Shown here: positions 40,606 to 52,039 of the stretch, piece by piece
How the letters are laid out: every line of letters starts with the position of its first letter
How positions within the stretch are numbered: the stretch's first letter is position 1
Source of the DNA: Dermabacter sp.
GTDB taxonomy: Bacteria > Actinomycetota > Actinomycetes > Actinomycetales > Dermabacteraceae
DNA length: 64,000 nt
Reading direction: 5' to 3'
Assembly: GCA_030538475.1 (NCBI GenBank)
Contig: JAUNTX010000003.1
Span: 1 to 64,000 of the forward strand
The notes under the pieces: generated by a model
Told to the model about the DNA's origin: nothing
Database searches by the model: none
The model's input: the letters and a program-made list of their open reading frames with translations, nothing else
Position numbers and translations under genes: made by a program

Positions 40606-41824
40606 ATGGCTCTTGACCAGTCTGCCCTCCTCGAGCTGCTCGGGGAACTGAAGCTCACCGATGCATCCGCGCCGCGACCGAGCGGCTCTACCAGGATCCG
40701 ATCCAGGCGGAGACCACCGCGTTCATCGGTGCCGCCCCCTACGAGCGCACCGCTGAGCGCTCCACGATCCGCAACGGCTCCCGGCCGCGGACCCTGTCGA
40801 CCACGGCCGGGGACCTGGAGCTGCGAATCCCGAAATTGTGGCAGGGATCGTTCTTCCCGTCGCTGCTGGAGCGGCGCCGTCGGGTCGATCAGGCACTGTT
40901 CGCGGTCGTGATGGAGGCCTACCTCCACGGGGTCTCGACCCGGAAAGTCGACGACCTCGTCAAAGCGCTCGGCGCTGACACAGGCATCTCCAAGTCCGAG
41001 GTGTCCCGAATCTGCCAAGGACTCGACGCCGAGGTCGCCTCGTTCCGCGACCGCTCCCTAGCTGATATCGACTACCCCTACGTGTTCCTCGACGTGACCT
41101 ACTGCAAGGTCCGCATCGACCACCGCGTCGTGTCCCAGGCCGTCGTCGTCGCAATCGGCGTCGCCGTCGACGGACGGGCGGGTCGTGCTCGGCTTCGACG
41201 TCGGAGACAGCGAGACCGATGAGTTCTGGAAGACGTTTCTACGCTCGTTGAAGACCCGGGGCCTGGGCGGGGTGAAGCTGGTGATCTCCGACGCCCACGC
41301 GGGGCTGAAGAAGGCCACAGCGACCGGAGCCGCGTGGCAGGCGATGCCGGGTCCACTTCATGCGCAACGTCTTGACCGCCCTGCCGAAGGGCCGGCAAGA
41401 GATGGTCTCCAGCGTGATCCGCACGATCTTCGCCCAGCCTGACCCGGAGCACATCGACGCCCAGTTCACCGAAGTGCTCCGCATGATCCAGCGCGTCCAC
41501 CCCAAGACCGCCGAACTGCTCGAAGACTCCCGCGACGATATCCTCGCGTTCAAGGCATTCCCTGCCCGGCACTGGCGGCAGATCTGGTCCACGAACCCCC
41601 TGGAACGCCTCAACCGCGAGATTAAGCGCCGCACCGATGTCGTCGGCGTGTTCCCGAACAACGCCGCCCTGCTGCGCTTGGCCGGGGCCGTTCTCGTCGA
41701 GCAGCACGACGAATGGGAAGCCGCCGACCGCCGCTACTTCTCCGAAGCGTCCATGACAGAACTCGCCACTACAGTCCCCACCCTCGACGAGGCGGTGATG
41801 CTCCCCGAGATCACCGCCGCCTAA
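40606..41824 (+). pseudogene. IS256-family transposase, three frameshifts
   Basis: The protein can be followed across three reading frames. The N-terminus (MALDQSALLELLGELKLTD) is in frame 1. From about 40670 a different frame gives AATERLYQDP-like sequence, TTAGDLELRIPKL, YLHGVSTRKVDDL and the first catalytic aspartate in FLDVTYCKVRI. After an extra G near 41175 the frame changes again (SDAHAGLKKA, second aspartate), and after another extra G near 41345 it reads to the end with the catalytic glutamate region STNPLERLNREIKRR. All DDE residues survive, but the gene cannot give one protein. Confidence 0.85.
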
Positions 41825-41870
41825 ACTGACAACAACTGATCATCGCAACGAAGCGAAAGACCACCACTCA

Positions 41871-42248
41871 AACGGACGCGGCCCCGAAGGGCGGCGGCGC
41901 CTGGCCACCACGCTTGTCGATAAGGGCTGGTCGATCCGCCGCGCCGCCGAAAGATTCCAAGTCTCACCTGCCACCGCGCAAAAATGGGCCACTTGCTACC
42001 GTGCTGGCCTCCCACTGACGGACCTCTCCTCACGCCCCCACACGAGCCCGAACCTCCTACCGAGAAAACGTGAGCACCGGATTGTTCCTTTGCGTTTCAT
42101 CCGCCGGTGGGGACCACACCGCATCAGCTACCACCTCGGTATCCCACGCGCCACCGTCGGCCGGGTTCCTCAGCGTTACCAGATGCCCTGCCTGGAAACC
42201 ACCGGCCTACCAGCTCCGCCCACCCCAGCCGGAAACACTAAGCCATGA
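41871..42248 (+). pseudogene. IS481-family transposase, N-terminal remnant
   Basis: A single open stretch with no clear start encodes LATTLVDKGWSIRRAAERF, then SPATAQKWATCYRAG, LSSRPHTSPNLLP and RRWGPHRISYHLGIPRATV. This is the double helix-turn-helix N-terminus of IS481 transposases. The DDE catalytic half is missing; the frame runs into unrelated sequence and stops at 42248, overlapping the next gene's start. It begins soon after the IS256 remnant. Confidence 0.75.
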
Positions 42249-42750
42249 CCCAATCGCACGTCATCTTCTTCGGCGGGCGGTCCGCGGTGGGGAAGTCCAC
42301 CGCGGCGGCCGCGCTCCACGAACTGCTGACGGAGCTGGACTTCCGGCACGCCTATATCGAGGGGGATGCTCTGGATATGGCGCATCCTGCGCCGTGGGAC
42401 CTCGATATGGAGGAGCGGAACTTGGCGGCGATGTGGGCGAACTACCTGGACGCCGGGTACGAGCTGCTGATTTACACCAACACGGTGTCAATTCTTGGTA
42501 CTGACCGTCTGATCGCCGCGATGGGGGAGAGGTCGATACAACCTTGGTGTTGCTGCGCGGCAGCGACACCACGGCGGCGGAGCGTCTCGGGCGCCGCGAG
42601 CACGGCGAGAGTTTTGATCGCCATCTCGAGCGCAGCACGAGCATGTCGCAGAAACTCGACCATGACGCCCCGGCCAACGTTCACCGGATCGATACGGACG
42701 GCCTCACGCCGACAGAGGTCGCCGCGAAGATCTTGGCGGTCTCGGGCTGA
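42245..42750 (+). pseudogene. P-loop NMP-kinase-like ATPase, frameshifted
   Basis: The first frame gives MTQSHVIFFGGRSAVGKST (Walker A), YIEGDALDMAHPAPW and LLIYTNTVSILGTDRLI. Near 42528 the sequence GAGAG has one AG too many; the true continuation is two bases off (TLVLLRGSDTTAAERLGRR, NVHRIDTDGLTPTEVAAKIL) and stops at 42750. Joined, it would be a protein of about 168 aa of the small broad-specificity kinase type common in actinobacteria. The base composition is GC-rich like the core. It lies just outside the left repeat of the tRNA-Pro island. A sequencing error cannot be excluded. Confidence 0.75.
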
Positions 42751-43236
42751 GTCTCGGCATCACCAGCCAACTCGTCACAACGAGATCTCCCGTAACCCTC
42801 AACAGGCACCACCGGGGCCCTCAAATAGCCCCGAAATATGACAAAGCCCAGGTCAAAAACAATCTCTGACCTGGGCTTTTGTGGTCGGGCTGACAGGATT
42901 TGAACCTGCGACCCCTTGACCCCCAATTGGCAGGAATATGGATCTCACCCCACCTGAAAAGGGGGTTTCTGTTTCGGGTGCGTGCCCTGCGCGCCACGTT
43001 TTGCAGGGTTTGCAGACTGTTGGTCACCTGATTGGTCCACTTCATCGAAGTCTCTGGGGTGCTAACTGGGGCACACTGGCAACCCTCCGAGCAGAGCCTT
43101 CGCCGTAGGCAATACAGCCAGCCGAATACATTAAACTGAACCTTAGGGCGTCACACAGTCAGCCACCCCGAGGACTGTCCGCATGGAGATCGCACGGGCA
43201 GGAGAATCAGAACTCAGGCAGCGCCTGGACGATCAG
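42751..43236. other. Intergenic stretch holding the left attachment repeat
   Basis: Contains the left 86-bp repeat (42840-42925). From 42926 to 43236 I see no gene, RNA or integrase. Short open frames on both strands have no family resemblance. Confidence 0.5.
42840..42925 (-). repeat. Left attachment-type repeat: partial tRNA-Pro 3' half plus its terminator
   Basis: This matches 50495-50580 with two mismatches in 86 bases. It includes the terminator hairpin downstream of tRNA-Pro (42843-42880) and the 3' half of the tRNA (from 42886). Similarity stops in the anticodon region at 42925, after TTGACCCCCA. The remainder of the tRNA is absent, so it is not a functional tRNA gene. This is the pattern left by integration into a tRNA 3' end. 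Confidence 0.85.
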
Positions 43237-44475
43237 CTAAGTTGCCACTGTTGCGACAGCAGATGCCGATTTCGGAGTGTGAGGTACCGAGAGCACATCT
43301 CGACGTTCTGGTCGATGACTTTCCAGCACCGAAATAATCGCTGTGCGTGGCTCGAAAAGAAGAACTGCTTCTTTCAGAGCTCGCCGCCCTCCTCTTCCTC
43401 CTTCACCTGAACTCCCGCCCAGCGTGCTATGAGTCGAATCAACGTAGTGTTCACGGATATGCCATGAATCTCCCGCCAGCGCCACAATGTCACTACTACT
43501 GAGACCGTTGCTTGCGTCAGCGTCAGGGAATGTCACTAACACCCTGCATGACCTTCCCCGAAGAGCTCTGAGGAGTTCTGACATAGCACCAGAGGCCTGA
43601 CTCTTCATGCTGAAATCGGAGGATTTCCGGAGGGCCCGCGCCGGCGATCTACCCGCGCCAGCTACAGCATTCCATCCACCTTGAGCAATTCCTTCTAGCA
43701 CATGGTAGAAGCGACTGTACTGAACGGCGGAATAAGGCGGGTCGCAGAACACAAGATCATCTTCTCCGAGACTAGATACGACTTCCAGAGCGTCACCCAC
43801 ACGACCTTCGCCCTTCATCCTTGCGTGTCGTGCTGCGAGCATAGTAACTTGGCGCTGACATTCACGGACGACGTCTCTGCTCCAGGCTGACTTTATGTAT
43901 GGCAGTAGCTTGGGGGTGGGCTGAAAAGGCTGCGCCGTGTGCCCAGGGGCGGCCGCACAAATGCTAGCCGCATGGAGTAGAGCAGCGAGACCTAGAGTTC
44001 GATCGGGCTCCACATTCGGAAGCCCCTCATACAACCGATCTAGTGTATACGCTTGCTGCGGCGAGAAGTAGTGCCCTCCATAATGCTGAGTGACGAACCC
44101 GACGCCAACAGTGCTTTCAGAATTTCGTCGGGCCCGTAGGACAGTCGCCTTTCCAAGATGCGCAATTGGCTCGCGCAGAGTCTCATAGATCGGATCGTCG
44201 AGTAGGCCCCTACTCACGCCTGCCGTCCACTTGTTAAGAATCGGACCGTCAGTCTGAGGGCGATCCCGGCCCGTAATGCTCTCGGCAAGAACCTTCGAAT
44301 AGTGCTGTAAGTCAACACTCAACACAGGGATATCGATGTTCTCCGCAACATAGTGGCTGACAGAACCAGATCCGGAGAACAGATCCACAAACCGCGACGC
44401 ATCCGTGCTAGACGCGACGAGGATCTCACCCAGCTCTCCTCGGAGTAGGGCGCTCTTGCTTCCCATATACTTCAC
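43237..44475 (-). CDS. Adenine-specific DNA methyltransferase (Dam/D12-like)
   Basis: A 412-aa methyltransferase. It opens with KYMGSK, typical of Dam-like N6-adenine methyltransferases. The AdoMet motif I is VDLFSGSGSVSHYV (residues 30-43) and the catalytic motif IV is CDPPYSAVQY (DPPY at 245-248). It presumably modifies adenines in a short target. The GTG at 44475 has a GGAAGG site. It is the third gene of a minus-strand operon after a DGQHR protein and an unrecognised protein, 40 bases downstream of the latter. No restriction endonuclease is apparent. Base composition is AT-richer than the core. Confidence 0.85.
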   Translation of the reverse strand: MKYMGSKSALLRGELGEILVASSTDASRFVDLFSGSGSVSHYVAENIDIPVLSVDLQHYSKVLAESITGRDRPQTDGPILNKWTAGVSRGLLDDPIYETLREPIAHLGKATVLRARRNSESTVGVGFVTQHYGGHYFSPQQAYTLDRLYEGLPNVEPDRTLGLAALLHAASICAAAPGHTAQPFQPTPKLLPYIKSAWSRDVVRECQRQVTMLAARHARMKGEGRVGDALEVVSSLGEDDLVFCDPPYSAVQYSRFYHVLEGIAQGGWNAVAGAGRSPARALRKSSDFSMKSQASGAMSELLRALRGRSCRVLVTFPDADASNGLSSSDIVALAGDSWHIREHYVDSTHSTLGGSSGEGGRGGRRALKEAVLLFEPRTAIISVLESHRPERRDVLSVPHTPKSASAVATVAT

Positions 44476-44515
44476 GCGAGCGCACCTTCCTTCAGTAGAA
44501 TGCTCGCCCCAAGTC

Positions 44516-45853
44516 TCAAGCGAAGCTCCATGCGACTACACGCTCTGCTTGCCCAAGGGTAAGGAGCTGGGTGCCGACGGCGTGAAGCAGAGCATGCGGG
44601 CTCGCGTGAGTCGCCGAGTCAAGCGTCACTCGGGCATCTTCGACATCTGACCAGAGATCCAACATGTCCTCGGGGAGGTCATCAGCTTCCCAAAGTCCAC
44701 GAACGAAGCTGAGCGACCGAACCCACGGCGCGATGCTCGCGTTCGTCAGCGCCGAGTCCTCAAGGAGGTGCGCGCACGATCCGGTAGCGATCCGCAATAA
44801 CACCGATGTTCGAGAAAGCATCGCTTCCATAAACTCAACTGGTGAAACAGAGCTGTTATCCGCATCAAAGAGGGCCGACAGGATCGGCTGGTTAGGCATC
44901 GACATCAGCTCTTCGAAAAGAGCAGTACCGTGCGTCGATGCAGGAGCGACCTGCCGTAGCCAGCCTTCCCACTCGGACCAATCAGTCTCGCCGGTGAGCT
45001 CGCCACTATCGTCTTCTTCTTGGTGCGTAGGAACATACGATGCCTTGAGGATATCCTTAAGTAGAAGCTGATCCAAAATAGGGAAAGTGCCGCGAGAATT
45101 CGGCTCAAGCACCTGCCAGAACTTTGAGACCGTACTCGCAGTCGCCTCAACGCTAAGATCCTCGATGACAAGCCGGGTAGGCGTATAGCTCGCCGTGTTT
45201 CTCCGCGAACGATCATTTGCGAATGACTGCAGATCGAACGCCATACGGGTGAGAAGTTCAGATACCGCCGAACTTACGCCGCCAGCAGGCATGTTCTGTG
45301 CCCAAACACCAAGCGCCGTTCCGCCTGGCCGAAGAATCTTTGCGATCAGCGACTTCGAACGCGCCTGATCATTCCATGCCGACAAGAACTTCCAAGCCGC
45401 AATATGGGTAGAATCGTTCGTCACGAGCTCGAATGCGCCGCCAGCCGTTAACGCGAAATTTACGCCGTTACCGATGTAGATACCTTCCGAGGCAAGAAGA
45501 GAGATGGCCCCCCTTAACTCGGCATAATAAGTGAGATGCACAGCTCCGTGGATGTCACCGCGCATCAATGCATCAACTGCGCGGCCAAGATATCCCCAGG
45601 CATCGCCACAATGAACAAAAGAGCTGGCCGCCAGATACTTTGCAAATTCTGCTTGAGTCGCAGCAGGTACAACGCTTCCGTCGGTTTTGATACGGTCTTG
45701 CGCCATCTTGCTGTACACGTTGCCGGGATCTAACCATTCAGCAGTTTCCGGAATTGAGATGCCGCTCAGGGCATTGACGACTTCTTGGCGCGAGGCCCGC
45801 CCAAGAATCGTCCGTTTTGCAGCGCCGAGCGGTTGCTGGATACGAGCCGCCAC
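44516..45853 (-). CDS. Unrecognised protein between DGQHR and methyltransferase genes
   Basis: A 445-aa protein of no family I can name. It looks largely alpha-helical and soluble, with no signal peptide, membrane segment, P-loop, zinc motif or clear nuclease motif. The region GDIHGAVHLTYYAELRGAIS and a following GIYIGNGVNFAL stretch stand out as possibly conserved. The GTG at 45853 lies one base after the DGQHR stop and shares a GGGA site, so coupling is likely; an upstream GTG at 45907 would overlap that gene by 53 bases. Its place between a DGQHR protein and a DNA methyltransferase suggests a role in DNA modification or defence. Confidence 0.75.
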   Translation of the reverse strand: MAARIQQPLGAAKRTILGRASRQEVVNALSGISIPETAEWLDPGNVYSKMAQDRIKTDGSVVPAATQAEFAKYLAASSFVHCGDAWGYLGRAVDALMRGDIHGAVHLTYYAELRGAISLLASEGIYIGNGVNFALTAGGAFELVTNDSTHIAAWKFLSAWNDQARSKSLIAKILRPGGTALGVWAQNMPAGGVSSAVSELLTRMAFDLQSFANDRSRRNTASYTPTRLVIEDLSVEATASTVSKFWQVLEPNSRGTFPILDQLLLKDILKASYVPTHQEEDDSGELTGETDWSEWEGWLRQVAPASTHGTALFEELMSMPNQPILSALFDADNSSVSPVEFMEAMLSRTSVLLRIATGSCAHLLEDSALTNASIAPWVRSLSFVRGLWEADDLPEDMLDLWSDVEDARVTLDSATHASPHALLHAVGTQLLTLGQAERVVAWSFA

Positions 45854-45854
45854 T

Positions 45855-47387
45855 TCAAGATCCCAGGTGGTTAGCTGCGCGTGCAATGTCAGAGAAACTT
45901 GAAGCACGCAAATGACTTGCTAGCTGTGAGCGAAGTTCCTTGTACCCTCCGCTTCCGCGCAATGCTGCTTTCGCTAGCCGCGCCTGTTCGTTAAGATCGG
46001 GGGCCCCACTCGTCCTCCAGTCAAACGTCGTCAGCGCCTCGCAAAGATGATTCAAGAACTCGAATACAGGTTGGTCTTTCAGCGTTTCCGCAGTCGCTGC
46101 AACGTTCTCGGGAGTAACATCGGCAAAATCAGAAAAATCTTGCCAGGCAGCGAGGCTCAGTTCTTTTTGCCGGATGAAGCAGAGGTCATTCACGACGTAC
46201 TGGAAGCCTCGAACACCCTGGTCGGTCGCGAGCAAGGTGTTCGCACCAGTGAAGGCAGGATCGTGGTAGGTCGTACGAACCCCACTCAACTCATCAAATT
46301 CGGCGGCCTGCTGTCGCAAGATCTCCGCCCACTCTGGCTTAGCTCGCTTAGTCTTCTCAGCAAGCAGCTTCCAGGCGGTCAGCAGAAATGCCGACTGCTG
46401 CAACCTAGACCAGGAAAGCCCGTCGCTGCTGTCAGGCGTTCCACCGAAGATGCCTCCAGGCCCCTTGTATGAACGCCATGATTTGACCATGCTCGCTATC
46501 AGGCTGCGAATAAATGCCGCCTGAGTCACCGGCCCGTTCTCTTTGCGTGTCCCGCCAAGCATGTTGATCCGGCGATACCAAGGGCTATCGGGGCTAGACC
46601 AAAGTACCTCGGTTAGCTCCTGCGCACGACTCTCACGATAGACGTGCACCACTTCGCCGCTCTCTAGCCAGTCCTGCTCGCGCAGCAGAGGGTATAGATC
46701 GAACGCTAGCGAAGGATTAATCTTCTTGGGCTTGATGTTAATCGTCCAGAAGAGATAGGCCTGCCAAGATATATCCAACCCGTGAAATGCGACTACTGGC
46801 AGATAGTAGTCTTCAACATCTGCATCGTCATCGTCGAATGCAAAGAGCCGGTGCTGACCATCAATGACCTCAATGGGTGGGATTCGATCTGCATCATCTT
46901 CCGTCGGAGAAGGCAAGTACAACGACGCGGAGGTCGACTCCGCATCGTCAGCGACGCGAATTACGTTATCAGCGGTCGCAGTTTTGCCAGATCGGACATC
47001 GCCCTCTGTGAGAATATTTACTACAACCGCGGTGGGCAGCCACCCTGGCTTCTTAAGGCTGTCATTCTCTGTGTTACGGCGCTTCGCCTCGCTGAGGCCA
47101 GACCAAGGGTATCCGCCCTCGACGTATCTCCTAATTTCTTCGCTACGTTCCGGATCATGCTTGCGCTGAATACCCAGATCGTCTTTTCGGGGTGCAATGA
47201 CCTCCGTGGAACGACGATAGATCCCCGCAAGCTTGCGTAGCTGCGACGCAGGGAGCGAGAACAAGTAGAAGTGTTCTTTGGGGCGCGCTTGCCTCTGTGA
47301 TTCATCATAGGTTAGCTCGTTCCACTGGGCTAACCACTGCCGTACGCGAAGAGCCGGGACCGGCGCCGGTGGATCCTGCTGTGCCAT
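45855..47387 (-). CDS. DGQHR-domain protein (DndB/DpdB-like)
   Basis: A 510-aa protein with the motif IEVIDGQHRLFAF (DGQHR at 176-180). This defines a ParB/sulfiredoxin-like fold family that includes DndB, the regulator of DNA phosphorothioation, and DpdB of deazaguanine DNA modification. An N-terminal segment of about 170 residues and a long helical C-terminus flank it. The ATG at 47387 has an AGGAGA site. It is the first gene of the three-gene operon. No dndA, dndC-E or dpd genes are in the window, so it is not a standard Dnd or Dpd locus. Confidence 0.8.
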   Translation of the reverse strand: MAQQDPPAPVPALRVRQWLAQWNELTYDESQRQARPKEHFYLFSLPASQLRKLAGIYRRSTEVIAPRKDDLGIQRKHDPERSEEIRRYVEGGYPWSGLSEAKRRNTENDSLKKPGWLPTAVVVNILTEGDVRSGKTATADNVIRVADDAESTSASLYLPSPTEDDADRIPPIEVIDGQHRLFAFDDDDADVEDYYLPVVAFHGLDISWQAYLFWTINIKPKKINPSLAFDLYPLLREQDWLESGEVVHVYRESRAQELTEVLWSSPDSPWYRRINMLGGTRKENGPVTQAAFIRSLIASMVKSWRSYKGPGGIFGGTPDSSDGLSWSRLQQSAFLLTAWKLLAEKTKRAKPEWAEILRQQAAEFDELSGVRTTYHDPAFTGANTLLATDQGVRGFQYVVNDLCFIRQKELSLAAWQDFSDFADVTPENVAATAETLKDQPVFEFLNHLCEALTTFDWRTSGAPDLNEQARLAKAALRGSGGYKELRSQLASHLRASSFSDIARAANHLGS

Positions 47388-47526
47388 CCTGGTTCTCCTG
47401 GTTCGAGGTCTGATCGTCCACTACACTCTAGACTATGCGCCGGTCTGACATAGACCCAGCTCAACGACTCCGTGGTGACCGGTTGGCGACGTCGAGGCGC
47501 TCCTAGGTGACTGCGGATACAGGGAC
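47388..47526. other. Upstream region of the DGQHR operon
   Basis: Contains the promoter area of the minus-strand operon, with several TA-rich hexamers near 47420-47440 but no clear -35/-10 pair. It ends at the IS3-family left inverted repeat. Confidence 0.3.
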
Positions 47527-47582
47527 TGTTGCGCCCCGGGTTTGGTGGAGGCTCTCAACCCTGGAAGGGGCGATTGAGTGTC

Positions 47583-47849
47583 ATGGCAGCACTGAGGAAG
47601 TACAGCCCTATGCTGAAGCAACGGGCAACACGGATGGCGTTGGACGCGCGCAGGGATCCAGAATCCGCGCGTGGGGCTACCACACGTGTCGCAGACCAGT
47701 TGGAGGTCCACCCAGAGGCCTGCGGACCTAGGTTCGGCAAGCCGAAGTCGACGACGGAATCCGCCCCGGCACGACAAGTGACGATGCGACCCGGCTGGCC
47801 GAGCTCGAGCGCGAGGTCCGTGAGCTTCGTCGAGCCAGCAAAATTCTGA
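47583..47849 (+). pseudogene. IS3-family OrfA, degraded
   Basis: It begins MAALRKYSPMLKQRATRMAL and continues GATTRVADQLEVHPEA, the N-terminal helix-turn-helix part of an IS3 OrfA. The frame is then lost; the coiled-coil part appears in another frame (ELEREVRELRRASKIL-like sequence around 47810-47850). Not functional. Confidence 0.7.
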
Positions 47850-48345
47850 AAACGAGCGCGGTTTTTTCGCAGCTGCGGAGCTCGAGGGCACGATCGGATA
47901 GCGGTACCAACCACGGTGATTGTCGACTACATCGATAGCCACCGCGGACGGTTCGTGGCCTGGCCGATCTGCGCCGTCGTGAAGGACGCTGGCTTGCAGA
48001 TCACCCTGAGCACGCACGACGCCACCAAGTCCAGGCCACGCTCAGCGCGCAGCGCGCGCGATGCCGAGTTGGTGGCAGACATCAAGACCGCTCACAAAGC
48101 GAACCTGGATGTCTACGGTGCCCGGAAGACCCACGCCGAACTCAACCGTGAAGGCGTCACCGTGGCACGGTGCACCGTCGAACGGCTCATGCGTGCCGAA
48201 GGCCTGCGTGAGATCGTGCGGGAAAAGACCCGCACGACCACCATCGGTGACGGTGCTGAGAGCGAGCGACCCGAAGACCAGGTGCAGCGGAAGTTCGTCG
48301 CGGCCGCGCCGAATCAGTTGTGGGTGGCCTATCTGACGTACGTAG

Positions 48346-49988
<1,643 letters not shown>

Positions 49989-50366
49989 TCAGTATCGAGC
50001 GATTCGCTACACCGAGCGGCTTGCCGAAGCTCAGGCAGTCGCATCGCTGGGATCCCGCGGCGACTCGTAAGCGTCAACGCGATGACTGAAGCGCTAAACG
50101 CGCTGTTCAAGGCCGAGTGCATCCGAAACCCAGCCATGCGGCCGAAGGGCGGCCGGGCGTCGGTGCGTGATGTCGAGATCGCCGTCGCTGAATACGTCAA
50201 CTGGTTCAACCACAGGCGTTTACACGGCCAGATCGGCCTCGTCCCACCGGCCACCTTCGAAGCAGAACGCTGAGCAGCACAAGACATCAAGCACTACCAT
50301 GAGAACCCGGTCCTCATCGAGGCCGGAACCAACTAACCGAGCCTCCACAAAACCCGGGGCGCAACA

Positions 50367-50494
50367 CCCTCCGCAAAGGCTGGGCCGGACGCTGGCACCC
50401 CTAGAACCCGCCCGACACGCCGAGCCCATACACACATTTCTGCCTATAACCCACCAGCGCTTCACCAGCGGCGCCCTCAAATGGCTCCAAGCAC
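50367..50494. other. Gap between the IS3 right end and the right repeat
   Basis: No gene seen. The last 26 bases resemble those just left of the 42840 repeat, at lower identity, so the duplicated segment may once have been longer. Confidence 0.4.
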
Positions 50495-50613
<119 letters not shown>

Positions 50614-50815
50614 CTGGCCTTGCGGCCGTTGATTACTATAGCGGAGCGTTTGAGGGTGGGGCGAATCGGTGGCGGGTGAGGCGGGCCACGTCGGCCGTGT
50701 TGGTCAAGAACTGACAAAACTTGCGCGTGGGCGGGGCTCTCTCAGGGGGATGTGACCTCTCCCATGACAGAATGGGGGTCTAGCTTTGTGCCGTAGAGGG
50801 AAGGATGGCTCGCCA

Positions 50816-51244
50816 ATGTCTGAGCAGGTCAACGAGCACGCGTTTGAGCACACGACGAAGCTCACCCCCATCACGGCTGCGGAGTTTGCGGAGGAGCAGG
50901 AGCAGGGGCTCGGCCCGCAGGATCGCGCGGCGATTGAGGCGCTGCCTGCCGGATCGGCGCTGCTCGTGGTGCGCAAGGGCCCAAACATGGGGGCGCGGTT
51001 CCTTCTTGACTCCGACAAGACGGTGGCGGGACGCCATTCGTCGAGCGAGATCTTCCTGGACGATGTGACGGTCTCTCGCAAGCACGCTGCATTCCTACGC
51101 GAAGGCGATCATTTCGTGGTCCGAGACCTGGGCTCGCTCAACGGCACGTACGTGGCGAAGGAGCGCGTGGATGAGGCGCGGCTCGAGTCCGGCCAGGAAG
51201 TGCAGATCGGGAAGTACCGCTTCACGTTCCACTTGCGCGACTGA
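50816..51244 (+). CDS. garA: FHA-domain protein, GarA/OdhI-like
   Basis: A 142-aa protein with a short N-terminal tail and one forkhead-associated domain. The tail has adjacent threonines in EHTTKLTP, like the kinase-phosphorylated TT motif of GarA/OdhI. The FHA domain shows AGRHSSSEIFLDDVTVSRKHA and RDLGSLNGTYV, the phosphothreonine-binding core. In mycobacteria and corynebacteria this protein inhibits 2-oxoglutarate dehydrogenase until phosphorylated by a Ser/Thr kinase. ftsR follows, the conserved neighbour. The ATG at 50816 has a GGAAGGA site about 10 bases upstream. Confidence 0.88.
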   Translation: MSEQVNEHAFEHTTKLTPITAAEFAEEQEQGLGPQDRAAIEALPAGSALLVVRKGPNMGARFLLDSDKTVAGRHSSSEIFLDDVTVSRKHAAFLREGDHFVVRDLGSLNGTYVAKERVDEARLESGQEVQIGKYRFTFHLRD

Positions 51245-51408
51245 GGTCCGACGGGCCTGGCGGCCGACGCAGCAGCACCGGGGGAGGGGCGCGCCGAAAA
51301 TTTCGGCGTGTCGCACGGCGTGCTTAATTCCCAAAGCCGCCCCGGTGTCGGTAGTCTGTGGGGGTAGCTTTCCCCTTCCCCAATCCGAGGGCTGCACTGG
51401 AGGCCGTA

Positions 51409-51993
51409 GTGAACCGAACTGACGCCGATGCGTTCAATGCTCAGAGCAGCGTCCCCGCACACGATGCGCAGGGCGTACTCTTCGACGACCTCGTCGACAC
51501 CCCGGGGGAGCTCGGCTACCGCGGCCCCGCCGCCTGCAAGGCCGCCGGCATCACGTACCGCCAGCTCGATTACTGGGCACGCACCGGCCTCGTTGAGCCG
51601 AGCGTCCGCTCCGCCACGGGCTCCGGCTCGCAGCGCCTCTATGGTTTCCGCGACATCCTGGTCCTCAAGGTCGTCAAGCGCCTCCTTGACACGGGCGTGT
51701 CCCTCCAGCAGATCCGCATCGCCGTCGGCGCCCTGCGTGAACGGGGCGCGGACGATCTCGCCCAGATCACCCTCATGAGCGACGGCGCCTCCGTCTACGA
51801 ATGCACGAGTGCGGAAGACGTGTTCGACCTCGTGCAGGGCGGCCAAGGCGTCTTCGGTATCGCCGTCGGCCGTGTGGCCCGCGAAGTCGAAACCGAACTC
51901 TCCATCCTCCCGAGCGTCGATCCCGCAAACGATGCAGCCGAAGCCCTCCGCGACGAACTCGCGGCCCGCCGCCGCGCCCGCAAGGCCGGCTAA
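51409..51993 (+). CDS. ftsR: MerR-family transcriptional regulator FtsR
   Basis: A 194-aa regulator. The MerR-type winged helix-turn-helix reads GPAACKAAGITYRQLDYWARTGLVEPS and YGFRDILVLKVVKRLLDTGVSLQQIRIAV. The C-terminal part is typical of the garA-linked MerR protein that activates ftsZ in Corynebacterium. The GTG at 51409 has a GGAGG site 6 bases upstream; the longer open frame from 51358 was rejected. It is followed by a strong terminator shared with the convergent parA-like gene. Confidence 0.88.
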   Translation: MNRTDADAFNAQSSVPAHDAQGVLFDDLVDTPGELGYRGPAACKAAGITYRQLDYWARTGLVEPSVRSATGSGSQRLYGFRDILVLKVVKRLLDTGVSLQQIRIAVGALRERGADDLAQITLMSDGASVYECTSAEDVFDLVQGGQGVFGIAVGRVAREVETELSILPSVDPANDAAEALRDELAARRRARKAG

Positions 51994-52039
51994 CTCCGCA
52001 CATCCGTCGGCCCCACGGCCCGCGAAGCACCCTCCATAC

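Noticed and set aside
42886-42925. Second tRNA-Pro gene
   Set aside because: Only the T-arm, acceptor 3' strand and part of the anticodon arm are present; the 5' half is absent, so it is a duplicated attachment fragment.
44516-45853. HEPN RNase motif (R-x4-6-H) in the unrecognised protein
   Set aside because: The only nearby candidate, RGDIHGAVH, has the wrong spacing (three or seven residues between Arg and His).
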